Program-made: the position numbers and the translations under genes
Notes under the pieces: generated by a model
Database searches by the model: none
Told to the model about the DNA's origin: nothing
Seen by the model: only the letters and a program-made list of their open reading frames with translations
Source of the DNA: Flavobacteriales bacterium
GTDB lineage: Bacteria > Bacteroidota > Bacteroidia > JACJYZ01
DNA: 64,000 bases
Assembly: GCA_020635855.1 (NCBI GenBank)
Contig: JACJYZ010000004.1
Coordinates: 496,001-560,000, forward strand
Direction of reading: 5' to 3'
In this document: positions 51,699 through 61,463 of the stretch, one piece after another
Numbering within the stretch: the stretch's first letter is position 1
Layout of the letters: each line of letters starts with the position of its first letter

Positions 51699-53378
51699 TT
51701 ACTCCTTCCCTGCCATCTTGCCCCATGTATCCTTCAGGGTCACGGTGCGGTTGAACACGGGCCGACCGGGTTGACTGTGCTTTGTATCCACACAGAAATA
51801 CCCCAGTCGTTCGAACTGGAAACGCGCTCCCGGTTGTGCATCCGCCAGGCTTCTCTCCAGCACAGCATCCTTCAATACCTGTACACTTTCCGGATTCAGG
51901 CATTGGATAAAGTCTTCCTGCACATTGGGATTTTCATCTTTGAACAGCCGATCATACAACCGCACTTCACACTTCGCATGATCCTTGGCGCTCACCCAGT
52001 GAATGGTGCCTTTTACCTTTCTTCCATCCGGTGAATTACCGCCCTTGCTCGCAGGGTCATACGTACAGCGCAGTTCGATGATCTCTCCCTTGTCATTCTT
52101 AATCGCTTCCTGGCAGGTAATGAAGTATGCATAACGCAACCGCACTTCTGTGCCGGGCGAGAGCCGGAAATATTTCTTGGGCGGATCTTCCATGAAGTCG
52201 TCCCGTTCGATGTACAACTCTTTTGTGAAAGGCAGCTTACGACTTCCCATGCCAGGATCTTCCGGGTTGTTCACCGCATCCACTTCCTCCACCTGGTCCT
52301 CCGGGTAATTGGTGATGACCACTTTCAGCGGGTTCAACACGGCCATTACACGCGGTGCAATTTTGTTGAGATGTTCCCGGATGCTGAATTCCAGTAACGC
52401 CACATCAATCACATGTTCTCGTCGGGCCACACCCACACGGTCGCAGAACTCACGGATGGATTCGGGTGTGTAACCGCGCCGGCGCAATCCGCGGATGGTG
52501 GGCATGCGCGGGTCATCCCATCCTTCCACATATTTTTCCTTCACCAGGCGCAGCAGCTTGCGTTTGCTCATCACCGTATAATTCAGGTTCAGCCTCGCGA
52601 ATTCAATTTGTTTCGGGCGGGGGTTGAGTTCAAGGTGGGTCACGAACCAATCATACAGGGGACGATGCACTTCAAACTCGAGTGTACAGATGGAATGTGT
52701 GATTTGTTCGATGGCATCGGATTGCCCATGCGCCCAGTCGTACATCGGGTAGATGCACCACTTGTCGCCGGTGCGATGATGCGGTACTTTTCGAATGCGA
52801 TACAGTGCCGGATCCCGCAGGTGCATGTTGGGTGAGGCCATATCAATGCGTGCGCGGAGCGTTTTGGCGCCATCGGGAAACTCCCCGTTTTTCATTCGCA
52901 TGAACAGGTCGAGGTTCTCTTCTTTGGTGCGTTTCCTTCCAGGACTTTCCTGTCCGGGAACGGTGGGTGTTCCACGTGTGGCCCCTACCTCTTCCGCACT
53001 CATATCACACACGTATGCCAACCCTTTTTCAATCAGTATCACCGCCCAGTCGAACAACCGGTCAAAGTAGTCGGAGGTGAAATACTCGCGGTCTTCCCAA
53101 TCGAAACCAAGCCATTTGATGTCGTCCTCGATGGACTGCACGTACTCTGTTTCTTCGGTGAGCGGATTGGTATCATCGAACCTCAGGTTGCATTTTCCGC
53201 CGTACTTTTTGGCAAGGCCGAAGTTCAGGCAGATGGACTTGGCATGCCCGATGTGGAGGTAGCCATTGGGTTCCGGTGGGAACCGGGTGTGAATATGTGT
53301 GTAGCCGTTTTTGGCGAGGTCTTCTTCAATGATCTGCTCCAGAAAATGGAGGGATCGTTTGGTTTCTGTTTCACTCAT
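51699..53378 (-). CDS. glnS: Glutaminyl-tRNA synthetase
   Basis: GlnRS charges tRNA-Gln. It has 559 residues. The class I HIGH motif is in RFPPEPNGYLHIGHAKSICLNFG (about 33-55) and the KMSKR motif is VMSKRKLLRLV (about 268-278); PTMRGLRRRGYTPE-type and anticodon-domain segments follow. RFPPEPNGYLHIGHAK distinguishes it from GltX. Its first 8 nt overlap gltX (ATGAGTGA). Presence of GlnRS suggests that tRNA-Gln is charged directly rather than through GatCAB. Confidence 0.96.
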   Translation of the reverse strand: MSETETKRSLHFLEQIIEEDLAKNGYTHIHTRFPPEPNGYLHIGHAKSICLNFGLAKKYGGKCNLRFDDTNPLTEETEYVQSIEDDIKWLGFDWEDREYFTSDYFDRLFDWAVILIEKGLAYVCDMSAEEVGATRGTPTVPGQESPGRKRTKEENLDLFMRMKNGEFPDGAKTLRARIDMASPNMHLRDPALYRIRKVPHHRTGDKWCIYPMYDWAHGQSDAIEQITHSICTLEFEVHRPLYDWFVTHLELNPRPKQIEFARLNLNYTVMSKRKLLRLVKEKYVEGWDDPRMPTIRGLRRRGYTPESIREFCDRVGVARREHVIDVALLEFSIREHLNKIAPRVMAVLNPLKVVITNYPEDQVEEVDAVNNPEDPGMGSRKLPFTKELYIERDDFMEDPPKKYFRLSPGTEVRLRYAYFITCQEAIKNDKGEIIELRCTYDPASKGGNSPDGRKVKGTIHWVSAKDHAKCEVRLYDRLFKDENPNVQEDFIQCLNPESVQVLKDAVLERSLADAQPGARFQFERLGYFCVDTKHSQPGRPVFNRTVTLKDTWGKMAGKE

Positions 53379-54945
53379 TGGTGCGATTGTAATTAGGACG
53401 ATCCGGCAAAGGTAATGTTAGTGTTGCTTTAATAAATTCAGTACCCCTATTGATTCGTTCAACCACTTCTTCCCTTCCCAGTAAGGCCATTGTATGGAAT
53501 AGCGACGGTCCTCCTCCCTTACCTGTGACAGTCAATCGCAAGCCAATCATACCTGTTCCAAAAGGATAGCCTCCTTCTTCCATAAATGCCTTGAAAGCTT
53601 CTTCAAGGGGTTGGGGAGAGAAGTCAGGCAGGTTTTGTAGTACTGACGCAAAACCTTTGAGGATCTGTTCCGTCTCTGGCTTCCATTTTTTTCGAACTGT
53701 TTCTTCATCGTACGCATCAGGTGCTAGGAGGAAGAACCGGCTTTCATTGATCAGTTGATCAACCGACGCCACCCGTTCCCGCATCAGTTCTATGACCGCA
53801 TGCAGCTTGTCTTCGGAAATGGCAGCCCATTCCTCAGATGTTTGCCGAACTTCGGTTGCAAGGATTTGGATGGATTGTGAGCGGAAATGTTGTTCCTGGA
53901 ACCACTTCACCTTATCCATATCAAAGCGGGCGCCCGACTTTCCGACACGGTCGAGCGAGAACGACTGGATGAGTTCCGGCAATTGGAAGATCTCCTGTTC
54001 GGTTCCGGGGTTCCATCCCAGCATGGCCAGCATGTTCACAAAGGCGGACGGCAGGTAACCCTGTTCCTTATATCCGGCAGAAAACTCGCCGGTTTGCGGA
54101 TCTTTCCAACCCACAGCGAAGACCGGAACGCCGAGCTTGTCGCAATCGCGTTTGCTGAGTTTGCCTTTCCCATCGGGTTTCAGGATAAGGGGCAGGTGAG
54201 CGAATGCGGGACGTTTGTCTTCCCAGCCCAGATATTTATAGAGAAAATAATGCAAAGGTGCAGATGGCAGCCATTCTTCCCCGCGGATCACATGGGTGAT
54301 GCCCATGAGGTAATCATCCACCACATTGGCCAGGTGGTAGGTGGGCATGCCATCCGATTTGAACAATACTTTATCATCCAGGGTGGCCACATCCACTTCC
54401 ACATCACCGCGGATCAGGTCTTTCATATACAGGCGACCTTCCCCCGGCAATTGAATGCGGATCACATAAGGCGTACCCGCATTGATCAATGAATTAACTT
54501 CTGCATTGGGTAAAGTGAGGCTGTTGCGCATTTGCATGCGTGTATTTGCGTCGTACTGGCGGGATGAAGATTTCTCCTGTTCCAGTCGCTTTCGCATCGT
54601 TTCCAGTTCTTCCGGAGTATCGAATGCATAGTATGCGTTGCCTTCATTGATCAGCCGCATTGCATGTTCACGGTACTTTTCTTTCCGCTCGGATTGCCGA
54701 TAGGGGGCGCATGTTCCTCCGTTTCTGGGGCCTTCATCCGGTATGATTCCACACCATTCAAGGGATGCATATATGTGTTCTTCCGCTCCTTCCACCCATC
54801 GCCCCTGGTCGGTATCCTCAATGCGAAGGATAAAATCCCCTCCGTTTTTCTTTGCAAGCAAATAGTTATAGAGCGCCGTTCGAACCCCACCCATGTGAAG
54901 GGGACCTGTCGGGCTGGGTGCAAACCTCAATCGCATTTTGTTCAT
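53371..54945 (-). CDS. gltX: Glutamyl-tRNA synthetase
   Basis: GltX charges tRNA-Glu. It has 524 residues. HIGH region RFAPSPTGPLHMGGVRTALYNYL (6-28), with HMGG in place of HIGG, and KMSKS region GKLSKRDCDKLG. The insert CAPYRQSERKEKYREHAMRL and the C-terminal anticodon domain are normal. It is the first gene of the gltX-glnS-folB unit. A near-match to the promoter (TATCTTTA on the minus strand near 54978) lies upstream. Confidence 0.95.
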   Translation of the reverse strand: MNKMRLRFAPSPTGPLHMGGVRTALYNYLLAKKNGGDFILRIEDTDQGRWVEGAEEHIYASLEWCGIIPDEGPRNGGTCAPYRQSERKEKYREHAMRLINEGNAYYAFDTPEELETMRKRLEQEKSSSRQYDANTRMQMRNSLTLPNAEVNSLINAGTPYVIRIQLPGEGRLYMKDLIRGDVEVDVATLDDKVLFKSDGMPTYHLANVVDDYLMGITHVIRGEEWLPSAPLHYFLYKYLGWEDKRPAFAHLPLILKPDGKGKLSKRDCDKLGVPVFAVGWKDPQTGEFSAGYKEQGYLPSAFVNMLAMLGWNPGTEQEIFQLPELIQSFSLDRVGKSGARFDMDKVKWFQEQHFRSQSIQILATEVRQTSEEWAAISEDKLHAVIELMRERVASVDQLINESRFFLLAPDAYDEETVRKKWKPETEQILKGFASVLQNLPDFSPQPLEEAFKAFMEEGGYPFGTGMIGLRLTVTGKGGGPSLFHTMALLGREEVVERINRGTEFIKATLTLPLPDRPNYNRTNE

Positions 54946-55130
54946 GTTTGTAAAATCACGATAGAAAATGAAACCGTAAAGATAACAGATATTCCAGGGC
55001 AGGCTTCATGTTAGGAAATGATCCCAGAATCACGCGATTCATTTTTTATCGCCGGGATCCACACCGCATAAACCATAAAGAAAACCGTATTGGACTTGAA
55101 AAAATGCCCGTTCAAAATCAGGCAAAATGC

Positions 55131-55160
55131 TTGACAAAGCAAACAAAATGGGCTAGTTTG
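55131..55160 (+). promoter_or_regulatory. Candidate promoter for the DUF4175 operon
   Basis: TTGACA from 55131, then a 20-bp spacer after TTG, then TAGTTTG (55154-55160), a one-base-short TAnnTTTG. It lies 112 bp before the ATG at 55272. The 54946-55271 gap between divergent operons holds no gene. Confidence 0.45.
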
Positions 55161-55271
55161 CGTTCAGATTTGTGGTGAATTCTGTGGTGTGCCCACCCGA
55201 TTGGAATTACTCATAGTTTATATCAGTTCGAATTCTTCGGGCAGGTTCTCCGTGGTTCTGCATGTACTGCA

Positions 55272-58200
55272 ATGGGAGCAAACGATTACGACATACTGTT
55301 AGGCAAACTGAATGCCTTTGTAAGAAAGTATTATAAAAACCAGGTCATCCGGGGAGGCCTTTATGCGGTCGCCGTTTCACTTGGGTTTTATATACTGTTT
55401 ACGATATCCGAGTATTTCGGACACTTCAACACAGGCACGCGAACGGCCATTTTCTGGTTGTATGTAGGAGGTATCCTGTTCGTACTCTCCCGATTTATCT
55501 TTATTCCGCTTGCACGGATATATCGCATCGGCAAAGTGCTTTCACATGAACAGGCCGCATCGATCATCGGCCGTCATTTCCCTGATGTGAAGGACAAATT
55601 ATTGAATGCCCTTCAACTTAAAAAAATGGCTTCGGAATCTGCCGGAAACATGGATCTGATCCATGCTTCCATCCTTCAAAAAACCGAAGAACTTCGTCCA
55701 ATACCATTTGCTCACGCCGTCAATTTTGCCGAGAACAAAAAATACCTGAAATATGCCATTCCTCCGCTGGCTGTCCTGCTGGTCATGCTTTTTGCTGCAC
55801 CTTCGGTCTTAAGGGATGGAACAAAACGTCTGCTGGAACATCGCACTTATTTTGAGCGACTGGCGCCTTTTCGTTTTCAACTTGAGAATGATAAAATGGA
55901 AGCTATTCAGCATGATGACTTTACCTTGAAAGTTGTGATGCAGGGGTCTGAACTGCCGGAACATGTATCCCTTGAAACGGATGGCAATGTTGTAATGCTA
56001 TCGAAGGATCAGACCAATCGCTTTCACTATGTATTCCGCAACTTGCAGGATGATGTTCATTTCCGGCTATCCGGAAACGGATTCTCATCAGAGGAATATG
56101 TGCTGAAAGTCATCCCCAATCCAATCGTACTGAATTTTGAGGTATCTCTGGATTATCCGGCTTATACCGGACGCACCGACGAGACCCTGCGTAACATCGG
56201 CGATCTGGACATTCCGGCAGGCACCAATGTGAAATGGAAATTCACCACCCAGAACACCCGTGGCATTACAATGAGGTTTCATGAACAGGCTTTTGAAGGA
56301 GCACAGCAAGGTGAAAATATCTTTGCGATGAACCATCGTTTCCTGGAAAGCGATCAGTATACCTTACGCAGCTACAATGACCTGATCCAAAGCCAGGATT
56401 CAGTCACATATGCAGTTCAGGTAACACCCGATCAGTATCCGAGTATTGAAGTGGCCCAACGCATGGACTCAACCATGCTTCAAAAATGGTTTTTTGCAGG
56501 AATGATACGTGACGATTATGGGTTCAAAAACCTGTACTTCCACTACCAGTTTCTGCATTCAAAAGACCCTGAAAAATCTGGTTTGAAATCAGAAGCGTTG
56601 CATGTAGAACCGGGTAGCACCCAATCCAGGTTCTATTATGAGTGGGATGCAAGTCAACTGGACGTGCAACCGGGTGAAGAGATCAGTTACTACTTTGAGG
56701 TATGGGACAATGATGGTGTTCATGGCAGTAAATCTTCCCGAACCGAAAAGATGGTTTTCAAAGCCCCTTCCCTTACAGAATTGGAGAAGAAAAATGATGA
56801 AGCCAACAAACAGGTAAAAAATGACCTGGAATCTTCCATTAAGGCCGCACGGCAATTGCAACGGGACATGAACAACCTGAACAGGCAAATCCTTGAGAAG
56901 AAAGAGTTGGGGTGGGAAGAAACCAAAAAGATGAAAGATCTCATCGAGCAACAAAAGGAGTTGGAAAAGAAAGTAAATGACATCCGTGACCAGAACCTGA
57001 AGAACCGTAACGAACAAGAAAAATACAAAAGTCTGGATCCCGAACTTCTTGACAAACAGCGGCAACTGAACGAGCTATTCGACAAGTTGATGACCGACGA
57101 AATGAAAGACCTGTTTAAGGAAATGGAAAAGCTCCTGAATGATATGAACAGGGAACAAATGCAGGAAATGCTGGAAAAGATGAAAGTGGGTGAAAAAGAC
57201 CTGGAGAAGGAATTGGATCGGAGCCTGGAAATCTTCAAACAACTGGAATTTGAGCAAAAACTCAATGAAGTGAAAGAGAATATGGAGAAGCTTGCTGAAC
57301 AGCAAGACAAACTTGCAGACCAAACCGAAGAAAAAGCAGCCCCGAAGGAAGAACTTTTAAAGAAGCAGGAGGATATAAAGAAGGATTTTGAGGAGGCGGA
57401 AAAGAAATTGGATCAATTGGACAAGTTGAACCAGGAATTGGAAAAACCCCATTCCATGGAAAACATGGATGAGGAAAAACAGAATGCAACTGATCAGATG
57501 CAGCAGGGTTCGGAACAGCTGGAACAAAGCAAACAGCAGAAAGCAAGTAAAAGCCAGAAGAACGCCAGCCAAAGCATGAAACAAATAGCCAGCAAACTAG
57601 GAGACATGCAGGCACAAATGGGTGGGGAGGCCATGACGGAAGACCTTCAGGCTTTGCGTGCACTGCTCGAGAACCTGGTACAGCTTTCTTTTGACCAGGA
57701 AAACCTGATGGACCGGCTCGTGAAAGTGGATCGCAACAGTCCTAGTTATGTAGCCATTAACCAAGAACAAAAAAAGCTGAAGGATGATGCAAAAATGATT
57801 GAGGATTCACTGTTCGCGCTTAGTAAACGGGTTATGCAAATCGAGCCAATTGTTAACCGGGAAATAAGCGCGGTTAATATGAATATGGAAAAAGCCATGG
57901 AATACCTTTCCGAAGCCCACATGGGTAGAAACTACGAAAGCATGGCTGCTGAACGTCAGCAATATGTAATGACTTCCGTGAACAACCTGGCCCTGCTTTT
58001 GGATGAGATTGCCCAGCAAATGCAAAGCCAAATGCAGAATCAAAAAGGCACCCCGGGTACAGGCAGTTGCAACAAACCGGGGGGCATGGGACAAAAACCC
58101 GGAATGGCCAATATGAAGCAATTGCAGGAGCAACTGAACAAACAAATAGAGCAGTTGAAAAAAGAAGGTCAAAAACCTGGAGGCATGGGAGGAAAAGGGT

Positions 58201-58631
58201 CGATGAGTGAGCAACTGGCCAAACTAGCCGCACAGCAAGAAGCGATTAGAAACGAACTACAGAAACTCAATCAGGAATTAAATAAGGATGGTAAAAAGTC
58301 GTTGGGCGACATGGAAGGCCTGATGAAGCAGATGGAGGAAACAGAAAAAGATCTGGTCAACAAACGCCTGACCCAGGAAATGTTCAATCGCCAACAACAG
58401 ATCATGACGCGTTTGCTGGAATCTGAGAAAGCCGAAAGGGAACGGGAGTTGGACGAAAAAAGAGAGTCAAAGGAGGGAAAAAATAAGGAAAACAGTAACC
58501 CTGAAGATTATTTAAAGTATAAGACCATGAAATTGCGGGATGTGGAGTTGCTTAAGACGGTCCCACCTACGCTGAGCCCCTATTACAAAAGGAAAATTAA
58601 CGATTACTTTAACCAGTACAATAAAGGGTAA
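55272..58631 (+). CDS. Large DUF4175-family membrane/coiled-coil protein
   Basis: A 1119-residue protein of the DUF4175 type seen in Bacteroidota. Three hydrophobic segments anchor it in the inner membrane (about 25-46, 58-78 and 158-176). A beta-rich periplasmic part (about 190-470) follows, with repeated YxxRS/VQVTPDxYPSIEV-type Ig-like strands. A very long, highly charged coiled coil (about 480-760: LEKKNDEANKQVKND..., MEKLLNDMNREQMQEMLEKMKVG) leads to a Gln/Met/Gly/Lys-rich region (QKGTPGTGSCNKPGGMGQKPGM...) and a basic tail ending LSPYYKRKINDYFNQYNKG. A mechanical or scaffold role in the envelope is plausible; none is proven. It is 2 bp from the next gene. Confidence 0.85.
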   Translation: MGANDYDILLGKLNAFVRKYYKNQVIRGGLYAVAVSLGFYILFTISEYFGHFNTGTRTAIFWLYVGGILFVLSRFIFIPLARIYRIGKVLSHEQAASIIGRHFPDVKDKLLNALQLKKMASESAGNMDLIHASILQKTEELRPIPFAHAVNFAENKKYLKYAIPPLAVLLVMLFAAPSVLRDGTKRLLEHRTYFERLAPFRFQLENDKMEAIQHDDFTLKVVMQGSELPEHVSLETDGNVVMLSKDQTNRFHYVFRNLQDDVHFRLSGNGFSSEEYVLKVIPNPIVLNFEVSLDYPAYTGRTDETLRNIGDLDIPAGTNVKWKFTTQNTRGITMRFHEQAFEGAQQGENIFAMNHRFLESDQYTLRSYNDLIQSQDSVTYAVQVTPDQYPSIEVAQRMDSTMLQKWFFAGMIRDDYGFKNLYFHYQFLHSKDPEKSGLKSEALHVEPGSTQSRFYYEWDASQLDVQPGEEISYYFEVWDNDGVHGSKSSRTEKMVFKAPSLTELEKKNDEANKQVKNDLESSIKAARQLQRDMNNLNRQILEKKELGWEETKKMKDLIEQQKELEKKVNDIRDQNLKNRNEQEKYKSLDPELLDKQRQLNELFDKLMTDEMKDLFKEMEKLLNDMNREQMQEMLEKMKVGEKDLEKELDRSLEIFKQLEFEQKLNEVKENMEKLAEQQDKLADQTEEKAAPKEELLKKQEDIKKDFEEAEKKLDQLDKLNQELEKPHSMENMDEEKQNATDQMQQGSEQLEQSKQQKASKSQKNASQSMKQIASKLGDMQAQMGGEAMTEDLQALRALLENLVQLSFDQENLMDRLVKVDRNSPSYVAINQEQKKLKDDAKMIEDSLFALSKRVMQIEPIVNREISAVNMNMEKAMEYLSEAHMGRNYESMAAERQQYVMTSVNNLALLLDEIAQQMQSQMQNQKGTPGTGSCNKPGGMGQKPGMANMKQLQEQLNKQIEQLKKEGQKPGGMGGKGSMSEQLAKLAAQQEAIRNELQKLNQELNKDGKKSLGDMEGLMKQMEETEKDLVNKRLTQEMFNRQQQIMTRLLESEKAERERELDEKRESKEGKNKENSNPEDYLKYKTMKLRDVELLKTVPPTLSPYYKRKINDYFNQYNKG

Positions 58632-58633
58632 TA

Positions 58634-59062
58634 ATGATTTTAGAACAGGAGCACAAAGTGAACAGGAAGATTAATTTTGAATCAAAACCAGAAAACCTGA
58701 CGCTGGTAGAAAACCTGATTGACGAGATTTGCAAGACGCAGGACGTTACTGAAGACAATTACGGTAACATCCTGATCGCACTTACAGAAGCTGTCAACAA
58801 CGCCATCCTCCACGGGAACAAATGCAATCCAACCAAACTGGTTAACGTCAATATAGAAACCAGCCAGGGAGCCATGTCCGTTACAGTGGAAGATGAGGGT
58901 GAAGGTTTTGACTTCAATAGTGTACCTGATCCAACTGCACCGGAGAATTTGGAGAAACCCACCGGCCGTGGCATATTTCTTATGCGCAATTTGGCTGATG
59001 AGGTTGAGTTTTCTGCAGATGGACGTAGGGTGGAACTTACCTTCCGCCTTGCAGGCAACTAA
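58634..59062 (+). CDS. RsbW-like histidine-kinase-fold ATP-binding protein
   Basis: A 142-residue HATPase_c_2 protein. The GHKL N box is ILIALTEAVNNAILHGN (about 46-62), the G1 box VEDEGEGFDF, and the G2 box GRGIFLMRNLADEVEF. Proteins of this type act as anti-sigma factors or serine kinases that bind anti-anti-sigma partners. No partner gene is in view unless it lies beyond 64 kb, where an ECF sigma factor starts; those are not the usual targets of RsbW. The gene sits tightly in the DUF4175-ybeY-mnmG cluster. Confidence 0.9.
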   Translation: MILEQEHKVNRKINFESKPENLTLVENLIDEICKTQDVTEDNYGNILIALTEAVNNAILHGNKCNPTKLVNVNIETSQGAMSVTVEDEGEGFDFNSVPDPTAPENLEKPTGRGIFLMRNLADEVEFSADGRRVELTFRLAGN

Positions 59063-59094
59063 TGATCTACCTGTTGATTTGAAGGGGAAGGCAT

Positions 59095-59520
59095 ATGGCA
59101 GATCCCATTCAATTCTTTTCCGAGATTGATTTCAAGCCAAATCAGATAGCCAGGCGACGTGCATGGTTGCATGGCGTAATAGAGGGTTTCCAGCGACGTG
59201 CTGGAAATCTTTGTTTTATATTCCTGGATGATGCAAGCCTGCTGTCCATGAACCAATCCTATCTTCACCACAATACCTATACGGATATCATCACTTTTGA
59301 TCTTTCCGTAGAACCTCCGGACCTCAGTGGTGATATTTACATAAGCATTGAGCGTGTGAAAGAAAATGCCATTCAATGGAACCAATCCTTTAATGATGAA
59401 CTAGATCGGGTGCTTGTCCATGGCGTACTCCATCTCGTTGGTTTACAAGATAAGTCGACAGCACAAAAGAAACGGATGAGAGAGCAAGAGGATTATTGGC
59501 TAAATTTGCGCTCGCATTGA
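59095..59520 (+). CDS. ybeY: Endoribonuclease YbeY
   Basis: A 141-residue UPF0054 protein involved in rRNA maturation and ribosome quality control. The metal signature is RVLVHGVLHLVGLQDKSTAQKKRMREQEDYW: the first two His ligands (HxxxH) are present, but the third, usually His in GYDH, is Asp (LQDK). I recall other Bacteroidota YbeY proteins having Asp-Lys at this site, so it is probably a lineage form and still active. It lies between the RsbW-like gene (32 bp upstream) and mnmG (71 bp downstream, with a parS-like site in the gap). Confidence 0.9.
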   Translation: MADPIQFFSEIDFKPNQIARRRAWLHGVIEGFQRRAGNLCFIFLDDASLLSMNQSYLHHNTYTDIITFDLSVEPPDLSGDIYISIERVKENAIQWNQSFNDELDRVLVHGVLHLVGLQDKSTAQKKRMREQEDYWLNLRSH

Positions 59521-59566
59521 ACCGGAAACCGCGTCCGGTTGTTTTCTCGAACTAAAAGCAGTTAAA

Positions 59567-59582
59567 TGTTTCACGTGGAACT
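59567..59582. promoter_or_regulatory. parS-like site 1
   Basis: TGTTTCACGTGGAACT matches TGTTNCACGTGNAACA (the bacterial ParB-binding site, allowing for both strands) at all defined positions but the last. It lies in the ybeY-mnmG gap, 9 bp before the mnmG start. Confidence 0.7.
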
Positions 59583-59591
59583 TTCCTGATC

Positions 59592-61463
59592 ATGATAGGT
59601 GACTACGATGTGATTGTAGTGGGTGCCGGACATGCTGGTTGTGAAGCTGCCTATGCAGCGGCCAACCTCGGTTCTCGTGTGCTTTTGGTAACCATGAATA
59701 TGGGTACCATCGCACAGATGTCCTGCAATCCTGCAATGGGTGGCATTGCCAAAGGGCAAATTGTGCGTGAGATTGATGCCATGGGCGGTGGATCCGGCAT
59801 TGTAACAGATCGCACCATGATCCAGTTTCGAATGCTGAACCGCTCAAAAGGTCCAGCCATGTGGAGTCCACGTGCGCAAAGTGACAGATTGTTATTTGCC
59901 CAGGAATGGCGGTGGCTGCTGGAAGCCAACCCCCTTGTTGATTTCTGGCAGGACATGGTCAACGGACTCATTGTTGAAAAGAATCAAGTGATGGGTGTTG
60001 AAACCAGCATGGGGCAAAAATTTCGGGCAAAAGCGGTTGTACTGACCAATGGAACCTTCCTGAATGGTCTCATTCATTTGGGCGAAAAACAATACGGAGG
60101 CGGCCGAGCCGGAGAAAAAGCAGCAACAGGCATCACGGAGCAATTGGTGAGGATGGGATTTACGCATGGAAGAATGAAAACCGGCACACCACCTCGGGTA
60201 GATGGTAGAAGTCTGAATTACGATAAGATGGCCGAGCAACCGGGAGATGAGGAAATAACAGGATTTTCATTCACCCACATTCCCAAACCTGCTTCCCAAC
60301 GTAGCTGCTACATTACCTATACCAACACAGAAGTTCACGATATCCTAAGAACTGGGTTTGATCAATCTCCCATGTTCTCTGGCAGAATACAAGGATTGGG
60401 GCCCAGATACTGTCCTTCTATCGAAGATAAAATTGAGCGATTTTCCGGCAAAGATCAACATCAGATCTTCGTAGAACCCGAAGGTTGGAATACAGTTGAG
60501 ATTTACGTGAACGGATTCTCAACATCTCTACCAGAGGATGTTCAATACAAGGCACTAAAAAAGATTCCAGGCTTTGAACAGGTGAAAATGTTCAGACCCG
60601 GTTATGCCATCGAATACGACTTCTTTCCACCCACCCAACTACACCATACCTTGGAAACCAAACTTATTTCCGGGCTATATTTTGCCGGGCAAATCAATGG
60701 AACCACAGGGTACGAAGAAGCGGGGTGTCAAGGACTCATGGCTGGGATAAATGCCCATCAAAAAGTCCGTGGTTTGGATCCGGTGGTATTAAACCGCGAT
60801 GAAGCATATATTGGTGTTTTAATCGACGACCTCGTAACCAAAGGGACCAATGAACCCTACCGCATGTTTACCTCCAGGGCAGAATATCGACTTATGCTTA
60901 GACAAGACAACGCTGATCAGCGGTTAACCCCCTTGGCCCATCGCATTGGTCTTGCCTCTGACGCGCGCATGCAGCATACTCAGAATAAAATCAAAGCAAA
61001 ACACGAATTGTTGGAGTTTTTAAAAAAGGAGAACATAGAGCCTGCAGATATAAATCCAATCCTCAATGAAATTGACAGTGCCCCAATCAAACAAAAACTT
61101 AAACTAATTCAATTGCTGGCTCGACCCAATGTTACCTGCGCAGCATTGGCAAAATGTTCTCCATCCCTAACCAACTTCCTGGGAACCTTGAAAAATTTGA
61201 AAGAAGACACCATGCTTCAGTGCGAAATACAGATCAAATACGAGGGATATATGGAAAGGGAAAGGGAACTTGCAGATAAGGTAAACAGACTGGAGGGCAT
61301 TCACCTTCACGATGAACTGGACTATCACAGATTAACTTCCTTATCCTCGGAAGCCAGAGAAAAATTAACCCAGATTCGACCTAAAACCGTCGGACAAGCA
61401 GCACGCATCAGTGGTGTGAGTCCCTCTGATATTTCGGTTCTAATGATCTATTTAGGAAGATGA
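59592..61463 (+). CDS. mnmG: tRNA uridine-5-carboxymethylaminomethyl modification enzyme
   Basis: MnmG (GidA) with MnmE makes the 5-carboxymethylaminomethyl group at U34 of several tRNAs. It has 623 residues, full length. The FAD-binding start is YDVIVVGAGHAGCEAAYAAANLG; SCNPAMGGIAKGQIVREIDAMGG is the hallmark segment with Cys47; GxxTGTPPRV-type KTGTPPRVDGRSL and GQINGTTGYEEAGCQGLMAGINAHQKVRG complete it. The C-terminal helical domain ends SGVSPSDISVLMIYLGR. The gene is bracketed by two parS-like sites, and in many bacteria lies near the replication origin. Its stop overlaps the next start by 4 nt. Confidence 0.97.
   Translation: MIGDYDVIVVGAGHAGCEAAYAAANLGSRVLLVTMNMGTIAQMSCNPAMGGIAKGQIVREIDAMGGGSGIVTDRTMIQFRMLNRSKGPAMWSPRAQSDRLLFAQEWRWLLEANPLVDFWQDMVNGLIVEKNQVMGVETSMGQKFRAKAVVLTNGTFLNGLIHLGEKQYGGGRAGEKAATGITEQLVRMGFTHGRMKTGTPPRVDGRSLNYDKMAEQPGDEEITGFSFTHIPKPASQRSCYITYTNTEVHDILRTGFDQSPMFSGRIQGLGPRYCPSIEDKIERFSGKDQHQIFVEPEGWNTVEIYVNGFSTSLPEDVQYKALKKIPGFEQVKMFRPGYAIEYDFFPPTQLHHTLETKLISGLYFAGQINGTTGYEEAGCQGLMAGINAHQKVRGLDPVVLNRDEAYIGVLIDDLVTKGTNEPYRMFTSRAEYRLMLRQDNADQRLTPLAHRIGLASDARMQHTQNKIKAKHELLEFLKKENIEPADINPILNEIDSAPIKQKLKLIQLLARPNVTCAALAKCSPSLTNFLGTLKNLKEDTMLQCEIQIKYEGYMERERELADKVNRLEGIHLHDELDYHRLTSLSSEAREKLTQIRPKTVGQAARISGVSPSDISVLMIYLGR

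Noticed and set aside
52968..52978. TGTTCCACGTG inside glnS as a third parS site
   Set aside because: Only the left half matches; the right half reads TGGCC instead of NAACA.
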